A DNA stretch of 64,000 bases. Source: JADJPF01 sp964492845. Lineage in GTDB: Bacteria > Acidobacteriota > Blastocatellia > Chloracidobacteriales > JADJPF01. The notes beneath the pieces are model-generated. The model ran no database searches, had not been told where the DNA came from, and worked only from the letters and a program-made list of their open reading frames with translations. The DNA lies in NCBI GenBank assembly GCA_964492845.1, contig CAZBMZ010000002.1, positions 296,592-360,591 of the forward strand, read 5' to 3'. Below, piece by piece: positions 1-9,345 of this stretch. The position numbers and the translations under genes are program-made. Numbering within the stretch: position 1 is the first letter of the stretch; each line of letters starts with the position of its first letter.

Positions 1-855
1 TTAGGTATTATTCTGGGTGGCTGGGCTTCTAACAGTAAATTTGCTTTGTTGGGTGCTTTGCGTTCTTCGGCACAGATGGTTAGCTATGAAGTAGCAATGG
101 GACTCTCCTTAATTGGCTGTCTAATGTTTACCAAGACTTTAGCACTCCAAGACACTGTAATTGCACAAGAACAGCTACATATTTGGATCGTTTTGTTTCA
201 ACCTTTAGGATTTTTGATCTACTTAATTAGTGGAATTGCTGAAACCAACCGCGCACCTTTTGACTTACCAGAAGCAGAATCAGAACTTGTAGCAGGATTT
301 CATACAGAATATAGCGGATTTAGATTTTCAATATTTTTTATTGCTGAATACACCAATATGCTAATTATTTCAGCTATTGGGGTTACAATGTTTTTAGGTG
401 GCTGGTATTTGCCTGGTCTAAGCTATTTGCTAACACCTGGCAGCACACTTTTTGTAATTGTTTCTGTTTTAGTATTTTTTACTAAAACACTAACTTTGCT
501 TTATGTATTTTTCTGGCTTCGTTGGAGTTTGCCACGCTATCGTTATGATCAGCTAATGGAACTTGGTTGGAAATGGATGATTCCAGCCGGTTTAGCTAAT
601 ATTATTTTAACTGCAATTATTTTTGTTATTGCTCAAGAGCTAGGTTTTATTAGTTCACAGCTTAATGCTATAGCAATTACAACAGCGGGATATATATTTT
701 TAATTCTTACAGCTTTTGTTGTTACAGTACCAGTAACTTGGATAATCTTAGGGCAAATTAATCAACGCTCAAGAGATTTTAATTTACGTGAAGCCGAAAG
801 TTTACCAATAAATAGATCTGTTAAAGGAATAAAAAAAGACTCTACAACAGTCTAA
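1..855 (+). CDS. nuoH: NADH-quinone oxidoreductase subunit H, 5' end missing
   Basis: NuoH is the membrane subunit of respiratory complex I that links the peripheral arm and quinone site to the proton-pumping antiporter-like subunits. The open frame runs in from base 1, and the residues before the first ATG at 46 (GGWASNSKFALLGALRSSAQ) are the conserved NuoH loop, so the gene starts upstream of the window. The quinone-site loop is also conserved (AETNRAPFDLPEAESELVAG), and several membrane helices follow. The C-terminus has a hydrophilic Lys/Arg-rich tail of about 30 residues. It is followed after 21 bp by nuoJ, where nuoI would normally be expected. Identification is secure; only the 5' end is unknown. 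Confidence 0.97.
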   Translation, partial: LGIILGGWASNSKFALLGALRSSAQMVSYEVAMGLSLIGCLMFTKTLALQDTVIAQEQLHIWIVLFQPLGFLIYLISGIAETNRAPFDLPEAESELVAGFHTEYSGFRFSIFFIAEYTNMLIISAIGVTMFLGGWYLPGLSYLLTPGSTLFVIVSVLVFFTKTLTLLYVFFWLRWSLPRYRYDQLMELGWKWMIPAGLANIILTAIIFVIAQELGFISSQLNAIAITTAGYIFLILTAFVVTVPVTWIILGQINQRSRDFNLREAESLPINRSVKGIKKDSTTV

Positions 856-876
856 ATTACTAGTTTTAAGGATTTT

Positions 877-1458
877 ATGAAATTAGTTGGAATAGAAGCA
901 GTGCTTTTTTATTTACTTGCATTAGTAGCAGTTTTATTTGCTATTTTTATGGTCACTGCTCGCAATGCTGTTCATAGTGCGTTGCTGCTAATTTCAACCC
1001 TGGTTGCAACTGCTGGAATTTATTTACTTTTACATGCTGAGTTTATTGCTGGAGTGCAGATTTTAGTTTATGTTGGTGGGGTTTTGGTGCTTTTTATTTT
1101 TGTAATAATGCTGGTAAATATAAAAGAAGACGACAAGAAAATTTTTACCAATCAATTTTTATTAGGTGGAGCAATAACTTTTTTACTTGCCCTAGGAATG
1201 ATTACTATTTTACTGCAAACACAAAAAGCTAACCTTTTTGGCTATGGTAAAGCTACTGAACCAATAGCAGAAAGAGTTAAAAATAGCCCTAATATTGTTG
1301 GTAGTCATAATATTTCACAAAATACAATTAAAATTGGGCAAGAGCTTTATACAAAATATATGTTGCCTTTTGAAATTGCTTCTTTAGTCTTACTTGTGGC
1401 GATTATTGGAGCTATAAGACTAGGAAGAGAACGTAAACAAGAAAAAATTTATGATTAA
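877..1458 (+). CDS. nuoJ: NADH-quinone oxidoreductase subunit J
   Basis: NuoJ is a small hydrophobic subunit of the complex I membrane arm. The 193-residue product has about five membrane helices and the family segment around residues 60-80 (GVQILVYVGGVLVLFIFVIM). A loop at about 115-150 is polar. An AAGGA ribosome binding site at 868-872 lies 4 bp before the ATG. It sits between nuoH and nuoK in the operon, and the 38-bp gap to nuoK holds no visible terminator. Confidence 0.95.
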   Translation: MKLVGIEAVLFYLLALVAVLFAIFMVTARNAVHSALLLISTLVATAGIYLLLHAEFIAGVQILVYVGGVLVLFIFVIMLVNIKEDDKKIFTNQFLLGGAITFLLALGMITILLQTQKANLFGYGKATEPIAERVKNSPNIVGSHNISQNTIKIGQELYTKYMLPFEIASLVLLVAIIGAIRLGRERKQEKIYD

Positions 1459-1511
1459 TTATTAAAGCTTTACTTTAACTTGCCAAGTATAACTTATTGA
1501 ATATTAACGAT

Positions 1512-1922
1512 ATGTCATTAATGATAAATTTCTTATTACAAACTCAAGAAGTTGTTCCAACTAGCGTAACGGAACGACTTACGCAGGGTCTTTTTAATGT
1601 TAATATCAATAATTTTTTAGTCTTGAGTGTACTACTTTTTACTATTGGCGTTGCTGGAGTTTTGACTAGACGAAACGTAATTGTAATTTTTATGTCTATC
1701 GAACTAATACTTAATGCTGTAAACATTAATTTAGTTGCTTTTTCTCGCTACTGGTTTTTACAAACGCCAAACGCAAGTAACATTTATTTAGGTGAAATAT
1801 TTACTTTATTTGTTATTGTAATTGCTGCGGCTGAAGCCGTAATTGGACTAGGTATTGTTATTGCATTTTATCGTAATCGAGAAACTATTTCAGTAGATGA
1901 AATAGACCTTCTTAAGCTATAA
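1512..1922 (+). CDS. nuoK: NADH-quinone oxidoreductase subunit K
   Basis: NuoK is the small MrpC-like subunit of the complex I membrane arm. Three helices are visible, with the conserved core GVLTRRNVIVIFMSIELILN carrying the membrane glutamate and a second glutamate in AAAEAVIGLGIVIAF. The family is usually about 100 residues, but here the core is preceded by about 30 extra residues. The frame is open from a TTG at 1497. ATG at 1512 or 1521 is more likely the start, and neither has a strong ribosome binding site. The C-terminal tail after the last helix is acidic. It lies 15 bp upstream of nuoL. Confidence 0.93.
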   Translation: MSLMINFLLQTQEVVPTSVTERLTQGLFNVNINNFLVLSVLLFTIGVAGVLTRRNVIVIFMSIELILNAVNINLVAFSRYWFLQTPNASNIYLGEIFTLFVIVIAAAEAVIGLGIVIAFYRNRETISVDEIDLLKL

Positions 1923-1937
1923 AAACAGGGTTTATCT

Positions 1938-4313
1938 ATGTTGGAATTGATTTGGCTAATCCCGATATTGCCATTGCTAGGATTTCTAATTAATGGAATC
2001 TTGGCAAAACGGTTTAATTTTTCTGAAAAGCTGATAGGTGGGGTTGCTGTCAGCACTGTTTTTCTAGCTTTTGTTATCTCGCTTTTAGCTGTAATTAATT
2101 ATAGTTCTTGGGTAAAAACCGCTAATAATCAAACAAATTCAACAAATTCAACAAATCAAGCTGTTATACAAAAGCAAGTTGCACCGCCCTATGTTGCTAA
2201 ACAGTTTAGTTACACATGGATAACAGGCGGAAAAGCGGTTCTTTCTGAAGGACAAAGTAAAGCTGACTATAAGTTGGCAGACTTTCGCATTGAATGGTCA
2301 TATCAAATAGACCATCTTTCAGCCGTTTATATTCTATTTATTACATTTGTTGGGTTGCTAATTCATATTTTTTCTATTGGTTATATGAAGGGTGAAGCGG
2401 GTTTTGCTCGCTTTTTTGCATACCTTAATTTGTTTATGTTTATGATGTTGACTCTAGTTTTAGGGTCAAATTTGCTAATGCTTTTTGTTGGTTGGGAAGG
2501 CGTAGGGCTTTGCTCTTATTTATTGATTGGCTTTTATTTAACAAAAAATGATGCTGCACAAGCTAGCAAAAAAGCATTTATTCTTAATCGTGTTGGAGAT
2601 TTAGGTTTAATTCTAGCTATAATCGCTTTATTTTCAACATTTGGTACTTTGCATTATTATGAAATAGCAAATTTAGTTCAAAGCTACCCTGTAGAAACTC
2701 TTGGAACCTTTGGTTTAATGTCTGGTATTGCTCTTGGGTTATTTATTGGAGCAACAGGAAAAAGTGCGCAAATTCCTCTATATATTTGGCTTCCTGATGC
2801 AATGACAGGGCCAACGCCCGTATCAGCCCTAATTCATGCTGCAACAATGGTGACAGCAGGCGTTTATCTGCTAGCGCGGATGAATATGATTTTTCAACGC
2901 TCGCTAACTATGATGTTAGTGGTTGCGTTAGTCGGCTCTTTAACAGCCTTTATTGCTGCTACAATTGCAGTTACACAAAAAGATATTAAGAAAATTTTAG
3001 CTTATTCTACAATTTCCCAAATAGGTTATATGTTTTTAGGCTGTGGTGTAGGGGCTTTTATTGCAGCAGTCTTTCATGTTGTTACACACGCATTTTTTAA
3101 GGCTCAGCTATTTCTTGGTGCAGGAAGTGTTATTCATAACATCCATCATGAGCAAGATATAACCCGAATGGGTGGACTAAAAAAATACCTACCAACTACC
3201 CATAAAACAATGATAATAGGTTGGTTAGCTATTTGCGGAATTGCTCCGCTAGCAGGATTTTGGAGTAAAGACGAAATTCTTGCTAAAGCCTTTACTACTA
3301 CACTTTTTCATCCTATTTTAGCTAAGTTTTTATGGGCTATAGGCTTTCTTACTGTAGGAATAACATCTTTTTATATGACTAGGCTAATGGCACTAACTTT
3401 TTGGTCAGAACAGAAATTTCTTGGTGCTACTGCTAGCGATGGTGGCGAAGAAGTTAATGAAAAAGATGAAAAAGAGAAAAAAGCCATTGTAGAAAATGTA
3501 GAAGAAAACAAAGAATCTAGTACTCATTTTCGTATAAAATCCGTAACTAATAAAGAAGTTGTTGAAAGTGATACAGAAAAACAAGATAAAATAGATAGTC
3601 CAAAAGAAGTCATTCCTGCACTAGTCGCTAATCCAAAAGAATCTCCTATATTGATGACCTTGCCGCTAGTAATTTTAGCTTTTTTTGCTGCTATACTAGG
3701 TTTTATTGGACTACCTTTTGGCTATAACTTAATTGATAACTGGTTATCGCCTTCTATTGAAGCACTTAACACAAGCACACATACTTTTGGCGGCTTAGAT
3801 ATAGTTTTAGCTACTCTTTCTTTAACTTGTTCATTAACAGGAATTTATCTAGCTCATTATATTTATGTTAAAAATCCACAACTTGCAGATACTTGGGCGG
3901 ATAAACTAAAACCGTTATACCAACTTAGTATAAGAAAATGGTATTGGGACGATTTACTAGACAATAAATTTGTAGTGTTGATAAAAAAGCTTAATGATCT
4001 TTTAGCTGAAGCTGAACAGCATGTTTTAGACGCTATTCCTAATGGATCGGCTTTAGTTACAAGAGGTGTTAGTATTTTGTCTGGTGCAATGGATCGCTAT
4101 GGAGTAGATTTAGTGGTAAACCTAACAGGTTTAACCACTCGCGCTGGTTCATTGATAGTACGTAGTTTTCACACAGGGTTTTTAAGTAATTATGCTCTAT
4201 TTATGATACTAGGCATAATTTTGATTATTTTTGGTTTGGAGTATCAAGCAATTAAAGATTTTTATTCATATCTGTTTCCTGCGGCACCAAAAGTTCCGCC
4301 TACAGTTCCTTAA
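1938..4313 (+). CDS. nuoL: NADH-quinone oxidoreductase subunit L
   Basis: NuoL is the distal antiporter-like proton-pumping subunit of complex I, with the long lateral helix. The 791-residue protein is longer than the usual 610-660. Core motifs are present, including NLLMLFVGWEGVGLCSYLLI, PLYIWLPDAMTGPTPVSALI and AYSTISQIGYMFLGCGVGAF. The extra length comes from two places. The first is an Asn/Thr/Gln-rich loop around residues 55-105 in the first external loop. The second is a strongly charged Lys/Glu/Asp-rich insertion around residues 492-567, between the core helices and the C-terminal helices. Both are in frame and flanked by conserved sequence, so they are not frameshifts. The operon continues into nuoM after 38 bp. 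Confidence 0.96.
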   Translation: MLELIWLIPILPLLGFLINGILAKRFNFSEKLIGGVAVSTVFLAFVISLLAVINYSSWVKTANNQTNSTNSTNQAVIQKQVAPPYVAKQFSYTWITGGKAVLSEGQSKADYKLADFRIEWSYQIDHLSAVYILFITFVGLLIHIFSIGYMKGEAGFARFFAYLNLFMFMMLTLVLGSNLLMLFVGWEGVGLCSYLLIGFYLTKNDAAQASKKAFILNRVGDLGLILAIIALFSTFGTLHYYEIANLVQSYPVETLGTFGLMSGIALGLFIGATGKSAQIPLYIWLPDAMTGPTPVSALIHAATMVTAGVYLLARMNMIFQRSLTMMLVVALVGSLTAFIAATIAVTQKDIKKILAYSTISQIGYMFLGCGVGAFIAAVFHVVTHAFFKAQLFLGAGSVIHNIHHEQDITRMGGLKKYLPTTHKTMIIGWLAICGIAPLAGFWSKDEILAKAFTTTLFHPILAKFLWAIGFLTVGITSFYMTRLMALTFWSEQKFLGATASDGGEEVNEKDEKEKKAIVENVEENKESSTHFRIKSVTNKEVVESDTEKQDKIDSPKEVIPALVANPKESPILMTLPLVILAFFAAILGFIGLPFGYNLIDNWLSPSIEALNTSTHTFGGLDIVLATLSLTCSLTGIYLAHYIYVKNPQLADTWADKLKPLYQLSIRKWYWDDLLDNKFVVLIKKLNDLLAEAEQHVLDAIPNGSALVTRGVSILSGAMDRYGVDLVVNLTGLTTRAGSLIVRSFHTGFLSNYALFMILGIILIIFGLEYQAIKDFYSYLFPAAPKVPPTVP

Positions 4314-4351
4314 GTTTAGTTAGTAATTCTAATGAGGGTTGTTCTACAATT

Positions 4352-6133
4352 ATGAAACTTTTGGGCATTCCTATTCTTTCTTTAGTAACTTGGTTGCCAC
4401 TTGTTGGGGCAATAATCTTAATTTTTGTCCCTAAAACGCAAAAAGAAGTAATCAGACTATTTGCTAATGTTTGGGCATTGCTTTGTTTTCTAGTCTCTAT
4501 CCCATTAGTTTCTAACTTTGATAAAACACTTAAAGGACTACAATTTATTGAAGATTATCAATGGATTCCATTAATTGGCGCACGCTATCAAATGGGAATC
4601 GATGGTTTAAGCTTAAGTATGGTAATGCTGACAACTTTGCTAGGAGTGATAGCAATATTTTCTTCCTGGTCAGCAATTAGCGACAGAATTAAAGAATATT
4701 ATATTTTTCTCTTAATGTTACAAACAGGAATGCTTGGCACTTTTGTTGCGGTAGATATGTTTCTATTTTATGTATTTTGGGAAGTAATGCTTGTGCCAAT
4801 GTATTTGTTAATAGGGATTTGGGGAACAGAAAGACGGCTTTATTCTGCTATTAAGTTTTTCCTTTATACATTAGTTGGGTCGGTTTTAATTTTACTTGCC
4901 ATAATTAAACTTTATTTTATCTTCCCTGATACTGTTGTAGGTGCTAGAGACGCTTATAACAATGCAGTTCAACTAATGGCAGAAGGCAATTTGCCTATGA
5001 TTGGAATGCTTGAGCGAGCCGCAGACTTTAACGCTTCAGCAAGCGGAAGCTTTAATATTTGGGCTATGCAAGCAATGGGTAGCGCGCGAGGAGACAACGG
5101 ACTTTCCTTAATTCCTATAAACTTGCAATTATGGCTCTTTGCAGCTTTTGCTATAGGGTTTGCTATTAAAGTACCAATGTTTCCATTTCATACCTGGCTT
5201 CCAGATGCACATACAGACGCACCAACAGCCGGATCAGTGATACTTGCAGCCATTTTACTTAAAATGGGAACTTATGGTTTTCTAAGGTTTAATTTACCTA
5301 TTTTAGGCGATGCTTGTCAGGATCAAAGAGTGTTAAATATAGTAGTTCCACTAGCAATAATTGGCATAATTTATGGCGCGCTTTGTGCAATGGCTCAAAA
5401 AGATATAAAACGCCTTATAGCTTATTCTTCTATTAGTCATTTAGGTTTTGCAATGTTAGGAATGTTTGCTCTTAACCCTAATGGAATCAATGGTTCAATA
5501 ATGCAGCAAATAAATCATGGAATTTCTACAGGTGCATTATTTTTGCTAGTTGGGGTTATTTATGAGCGTCGTCATACTCGTTTAATTAGTGAATATAGTG
5601 GTTTAGCACAGAAAATGCCTCGTTATGCAACCCTATTTATGATTTTTACTCTTAGCTCAATTGGGCTACCTTTATTAAATGGTTTTATAGGCGAGTTTTT
5701 GCTTTTACGAGGTGCATTTGAGGCTAATAGAAAATGGGCTGGATTTGGTGTAGCAGGAATTGTTTTAAGTGCTGCTTATATGCTTTGGCTTTATCAAAGA
5801 GTCTTTTTTGGTGAGATTGAAAATGAAAGAAACCGGGAATTAGCTGACTTAAATTGGCGGGAATGGCTTTATTTTGCACCACTGCTATTTTTAGTTTTTG
5901 CTATAGGAATTTATCCTAAGCCTATTTTAGATTTTATTGAGCAACCAACAAATACTATTGTTAAACAAGCTAAACCTTATTATTTTGAAAAAGCTGCGGG
6001 TGGCAGTTGGACTAGTCCAGCAAATAATAACCAACAAACTAATCCAACAGGGTTATTAAATTCTGCACAACCAACTAATACACCAACGCCGCAAGCTAGC
6101 CCAAAACCAAATAATGATGGGCAAAATAAATAA
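4352..6133 (+). CDS. nuoM: NADH-quinone oxidoreductase subunit M
   Basis: NuoM is an antiporter-like proton-pumping subunit of complex I. Family segments include MFLFYVFWEVMLVPMYLLIG with the key membrane glutamate, KVPMFPFHTWLPDAHTDAPT, and AYSSISHLGFAMLGMFALNP. The protein has 593 residues against about 500 usually. There is a polar insert around residues 200-245, and a C-terminal tail of about 50 residues rich in Asn, Thr, Pro and Gln follows the last helix. The downstream neighbour is nuoN, 31 bp away, in the same operon. Confidence 0.97.
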   Translation: MKLLGIPILSLVTWLPLVGAIILIFVPKTQKEVIRLFANVWALLCFLVSIPLVSNFDKTLKGLQFIEDYQWIPLIGARYQMGIDGLSLSMVMLTTLLGVIAIFSSWSAISDRIKEYYIFLLMLQTGMLGTFVAVDMFLFYVFWEVMLVPMYLLIGIWGTERRLYSAIKFFLYTLVGSVLILLAIIKLYFIFPDTVVGARDAYNNAVQLMAEGNLPMIGMLERAADFNASASGSFNIWAMQAMGSARGDNGLSLIPINLQLWLFAAFAIGFAIKVPMFPFHTWLPDAHTDAPTAGSVILAAILLKMGTYGFLRFNLPILGDACQDQRVLNIVVPLAIIGIIYGALCAMAQKDIKRLIAYSSISHLGFAMLGMFALNPNGINGSIMQQINHGISTGALFLLVGVIYERRHTRLISEYSGLAQKMPRYATLFMIFTLSSIGLPLLNGFIGEFLLLRGAFEANRKWAGFGVAGIVLSAAYMLWLYQRVFFGEIENERNRELADLNWREWLYFAPLLFLVFAIGIYPKPILDFIEQPTNTIVKQAKPYYFEKAAGGSWTSPANNNQQTNPTGLLNSAQPTNTPTPQASPKPNNDGQNK

Positions 6134-6164
6134 AAATGCAAAATTAGGGATATAAAAATAAACT

Positions 6165-7784
6165 ATGTTATTACAAGCATTTCCATCTTGGAAACAAGCA
6201 CTTTTTTTAATGCCAGAGTTACAGCTAACTCTATTTGCTTGTTTTGTCTTGATAGCAGATGTCTTGTTGCCTCGTGGAAAAAAAACTTTTACTGCCTATA
6301 TTAGTTTAATTGGACTGGCTTTTACGGCTTTAGGTTTGGCCCAAGTCTATTATATTACTCGTAACGCTTTGCCAACATTTATTTTCTATGACATGTATGT
6401 CATTGATTATTTTGCATTTGTCTTTAAAGCTATCATTTTAGTAGCTACAGCCATCTCCATTGCAATTTCTATAAAGTATTTAGACCAGGAATCTAGCCAA
6501 CATGGAGATTACTATAGCTTGATGCTATTTGCTGCTACGGGAATGATGTTTATGGCTTCAGGCTATAACTTACTAATTATTTACGTAGCTTTAGAACTAA
6601 TGGCAATTTCTGTTTATGTTTTAGTCGGCTATCTAAAACATAATGATAAATCCAATGAAGGAGCATTAAAATACTTTTTACTTGGGGCTTTTTCTTCCGG
6701 GATATTTCTTTATGGAGTTTCTTTAATTTACGCTACTACAGGTGAATCTAATCTCTCCAAAATTGCCTTCAAAATATCTTTTCTAGTTTTAAGTGAAGAA
6801 GTTAAATTTGGCCCAGGTGCTTATTATTTATTGGCTTTAGCCGTTATTTTAGTTGCAGTTGGATTAATGTTTAAGATTGCTGCTGTGCCGTTTCATATGT
6901 GGGCCCCGGATGCTTACGAAGGCGCGCCTACACCAATTACAGCTTTTATGTCTGTTGGTGTAAAAGTTGCTAGCTATGCAATACTAGCAAGAATTTTCTT
7001 AATTGCTTTTCCTGCACTTCGTACCATCAAAGAAATACCAGGTTGGACAGCACTTTTAATAATTGTTGCAGCCCTAACTATGACAATTGGCAATGTTGGT
7101 GCAATGACTCAAAACAACGTTAAACGGATGTTTGCTTATTCTTCTATTGCTCAAGCAGGCTATATTTTGTTAGGGGTTATTTCAGGAAATGAAACTGGTT
7201 ACACAGGCTTAATTTTCTACCTACTAGCTTACATGGCAATGAATTTAGGTGTATTTGCTATAATTATTGTATTAAAAAGAGATAAAATTGCTGGGGATAG
7301 AGTTGAGCATTTTAATGGACTAGTAAAGAAAAACTCTGGTTTAGCAGTAATTATGTTATTTCTTTTGATTGGTTTAGCTGGTATTCCTCCTACATCAGGC
7401 TTTATTGGCAAATATTTATTGTTTGCAGGTTTAATTAGAGCTAACAATGACTGGTATAGTTTCCTAGCTGTTTTAGCTGTAATTAATACTGTAATTTCTT
7501 TTTATTATTATGCTCGAATCATCAAAGCAATGTTTATAGAAAACCCAACAGATGACAAAGCAATTGAGGTTAATATTCATACAAAAATAGTATTAGGGCT
7601 TACAACTGCACTAACATTATTTATAGGGGTATATCCTCAACCATTTATTGAAGTTAGTAGATTGGCTACTAGAAATTTAGCTCCAACTTTGATTAAAGAA
7701 GGTAGCCCAACAGATTCACCTGCTACACCTGCATTACCAGAAAATAATAATCCTTCTGAATTACCTGATTTACTTCCAAAATAG
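6165..7784 (+). CDS. nuoN: NADH-quinone oxidoreductase subunit N
   Basis: NuoN is the third antiporter-like subunit of the complex I membrane arm and the last nuo gene seen here. The 539-residue product carries GYNLLIIYVALELMAISVYV with the conserved glutamate, AVPFHMWAPDAYEGAPTPIT and FAYSSIAQAGYILLGVISGN. Like NuoM it ends in a disordered tail of about 35 residues rich in Pro, Ser and Asn. It is followed by a 473-bp non-coding stretch, which suggests that the operon ends here. Confidence 0.97.
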   Translation: MLLQAFPSWKQALFLMPELQLTLFACFVLIADVLLPRGKKTFTAYISLIGLAFTALGLAQVYYITRNALPTFIFYDMYVIDYFAFVFKAIILVATAISIAISIKYLDQESSQHGDYYSLMLFAATGMMFMASGYNLLIIYVALELMAISVYVLVGYLKHNDKSNEGALKYFLLGAFSSGIFLYGVSLIYATTGESNLSKIAFKISFLVLSEEVKFGPGAYYLLALAVILVAVGLMFKIAAVPFHMWAPDAYEGAPTPITAFMSVGVKVASYAILARIFLIAFPALRTIKEIPGWTALLIIVAALTMTIGNVGAMTQNNVKRMFAYSSIAQAGYILLGVISGNETGYTGLIFYLLAYMAMNLGVFAIIIVLKRDKIAGDRVEHFNGLVKKNSGLAVIMLFLLIGLAGIPPTSGFIGKYLLFAGLIRANNDWYSFLAVLAVINTVISFYYYARIIKAMFIENPTDDKAIEVNIHTKIVLGLTTALTLFIGVYPQPFIEVSRLATRNLAPTLIKEGSPTDSPATPALPENNNPSELPDLLPK

Positions 7785-8257
7785 TAAAACTAACTAAAAG
7801 TTAATATTTTTATTAACGCATTTTAACAGGTGCCAAATCTGATGATCTTACTTGTGTATAGTATGAATATTGTGGCACGATATGAGCAAGATAAGTTTTT
7901 AACACGCTGCCAAAAACACCTGTAGAATAAGTCTTGTTAATTGAAAATGGGCTAGTCAAAGTATTGAAAAAAATGTTTTTGTGGTAATGATAGGGAGTTT
8001 ATTTAGTCGTTTTTTTTGTTTGACTTATTCTACTTAAAAAGATATGCTGCCCTACCAACTTAACTCGTTATGCTAACTAAGTCTATCTACCTAGATATCA
8101 CTAAGAAAAACCATAATAGTACTAGCTTGTTAGTGTAAAACAATTGATAAAAAACTCCAGAGAGTAATTTGACAGCACCTATAAACTTTTCCAAAAAAAA
8201 AGCCGAAAAATTAAAGTCTTTGTGATTAAGTACATAGAGGTATAAAAAAACCTAGCA
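7785..8257. other. Intergenic region between nuoN and mreB
   Basis: No convincing open frame or RNA gene is seen in these 473 bp. A short AT-only hairpin (GTTAATA, 4-nt loop, TATTAAC at 7800-7817) just after nuoN is a weak candidate for transcript termination or end protection. A good sigma-70-like promoter lies at 8020-8048, leaving a leader of about 200 nt before mreB. Confidence 0.6.
8020..8048 (+). promoter_or_regulatory. Candidate sigma-70 promoter for the mreB operon
   Basis: TTGACT at 8020-8025 and TATGCT at 8043-8048 are separated by exactly 17 bp. Transcription would begin near 8055, giving an untranslated leader of about 200 nt ahead of the mreB ATG. This is pattern matching only; AT-rich sequence gives chance matches. 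Confidence 0.5.
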
Positions 8258-9313
8258 ATGAAAATGAGATCCTTTTTTAATGTTTTTTCTAATGACCTAG
8301 CAATAGACTTAGGTACTGCTAACACACTAGTTTATGCTAAGGGTCGAGGGATTGTAGTAAGTGAGCCTTCCATTGTTGCAATCAATAAAATTACAAATAA
8401 AGTAGAAGCCGTAGGAAAAGAAGCTAAAGAAATGTTAGGGCGTACCCCAGGAAATATTGTAGCTATTCGTCCAATGAAAGATGGGGTAATAGCTGACTTT
8501 GAAGTTACAGAAAAAATGCTTCAACACTTTATCCGTAAAGCTCATAATGGAAAATCTTGGGTTAGTCCTAGAGTAGTAATTGGGGTTCCTGGAGAAATTA
8601 CCCAAGTAGAACGCCGAGCAGTTATTGATGCTGCTAATAGAGCTAGAGCATCAGAAGTTTACCTAGTAGAAGAAGCAATGGCTGCGGCAATAGGTGCAGG
8701 ACTTCCAATAACTGAGCCTTATGGGAATATGATTGTTGATGTTGGCGGCGGTACAACAGATATAGCCGTTATTTCTTTGTCAGGTATTGTTTATTCTCGT
8801 GCTGTCCGGGTAGCAGGCAACGAATTAGACGAAGCAATCACTCAATATATTAAGCGCAAATATAATTTATTAATTGGTGAACGAACAGCAGAACAAATAA
8901 AAATTGAGCTAGGTTCAGCTTATCCTTTAGAAGAACGTCTTTCTATGGAAATTAAAGGCAGAGATTTAATTGAAGGTGTTCCAAAAACATTAACTATCTC
9001 CGATGATGAAGTGCGGGAAGCAATGGCAGACCCAATTTCAACCATAGTTAATGCTGTACGTGTCGCGCTAGAACGCACACCTCCAGAGTTATCAGCCGAT
9101 ATTGCTGATAGAGGCATTGTTTTAACTGGCGGTGGTGCATTACTTAAAGGACTAGATAAATTACTAATGAAAGAAACTAGGGTGCCAGTTTCTTTGGCAG
9201 AAAATCCTTTATCTTCTGTTGTACTAGGCACTGGTAAAATGTTGGCAGATTTTGAGTTACTAAAACGAGTTAGCTTAGAAAGTGGTAATTATGGTTATAA
9301 TAGCCATAATTAA
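8258..9313 (+). CDS. mreB: Rod shape-determining actin homologue MreB
   Basis: MreB is a bacterial actin that polymerises on the inner membrane and guides lateral wall synthesis. The 351-residue protein has the family's usual length. The phosphate-1 motif is near residue 17 (AIDLGTANTLVY), phosphate-2 is MIVDVGGGTTDIAV, and the adenosine motif is GIVLTGGGALLKGLD. The N-terminus begins MKMRSFFNVF, and a second ATG at 8264 is an equally possible start because the ribosome binding site is weak. It heads a five-gene elongasome operon with mreC, mreD, mrdA and rodA, all on the same strand with short gaps. Confidence 0.98.
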   Translation: MKMRSFFNVFSNDLAIDLGTANTLVYAKGRGIVVSEPSIVAINKITNKVEAVGKEAKEMLGRTPGNIVAIRPMKDGVIADFEVTEKMLQHFIRKAHNGKSWVSPRVVIGVPGEITQVERRAVIDAANRARASEVYLVEEAMAAAIGAGLPITEPYGNMIVDVGGGTTDIAVISLSGIVYSRAVRVAGNELDEAITQYIKRKYNLLIGERTAEQIKIELGSAYPLEERLSMEIKGRDLIEGVPKTLTISDDEVREAMADPISTIVNAVRVALERTPPELSADIADRGIVLTGGGALLKGLDKLLMKETRVPVSLAENPLSSVVLGTGKMLADFELLKRVSLESGNYGYNSHN

Positions 9314-9345
9314 TAACTAATAGAAAATACCAGATGATTTAAGTT

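Noticed and set aside
3413..3640. Frameshift in nuoL
   Set aside because: The insertion stays in frame and core helices resume on both sides with normal conservation.
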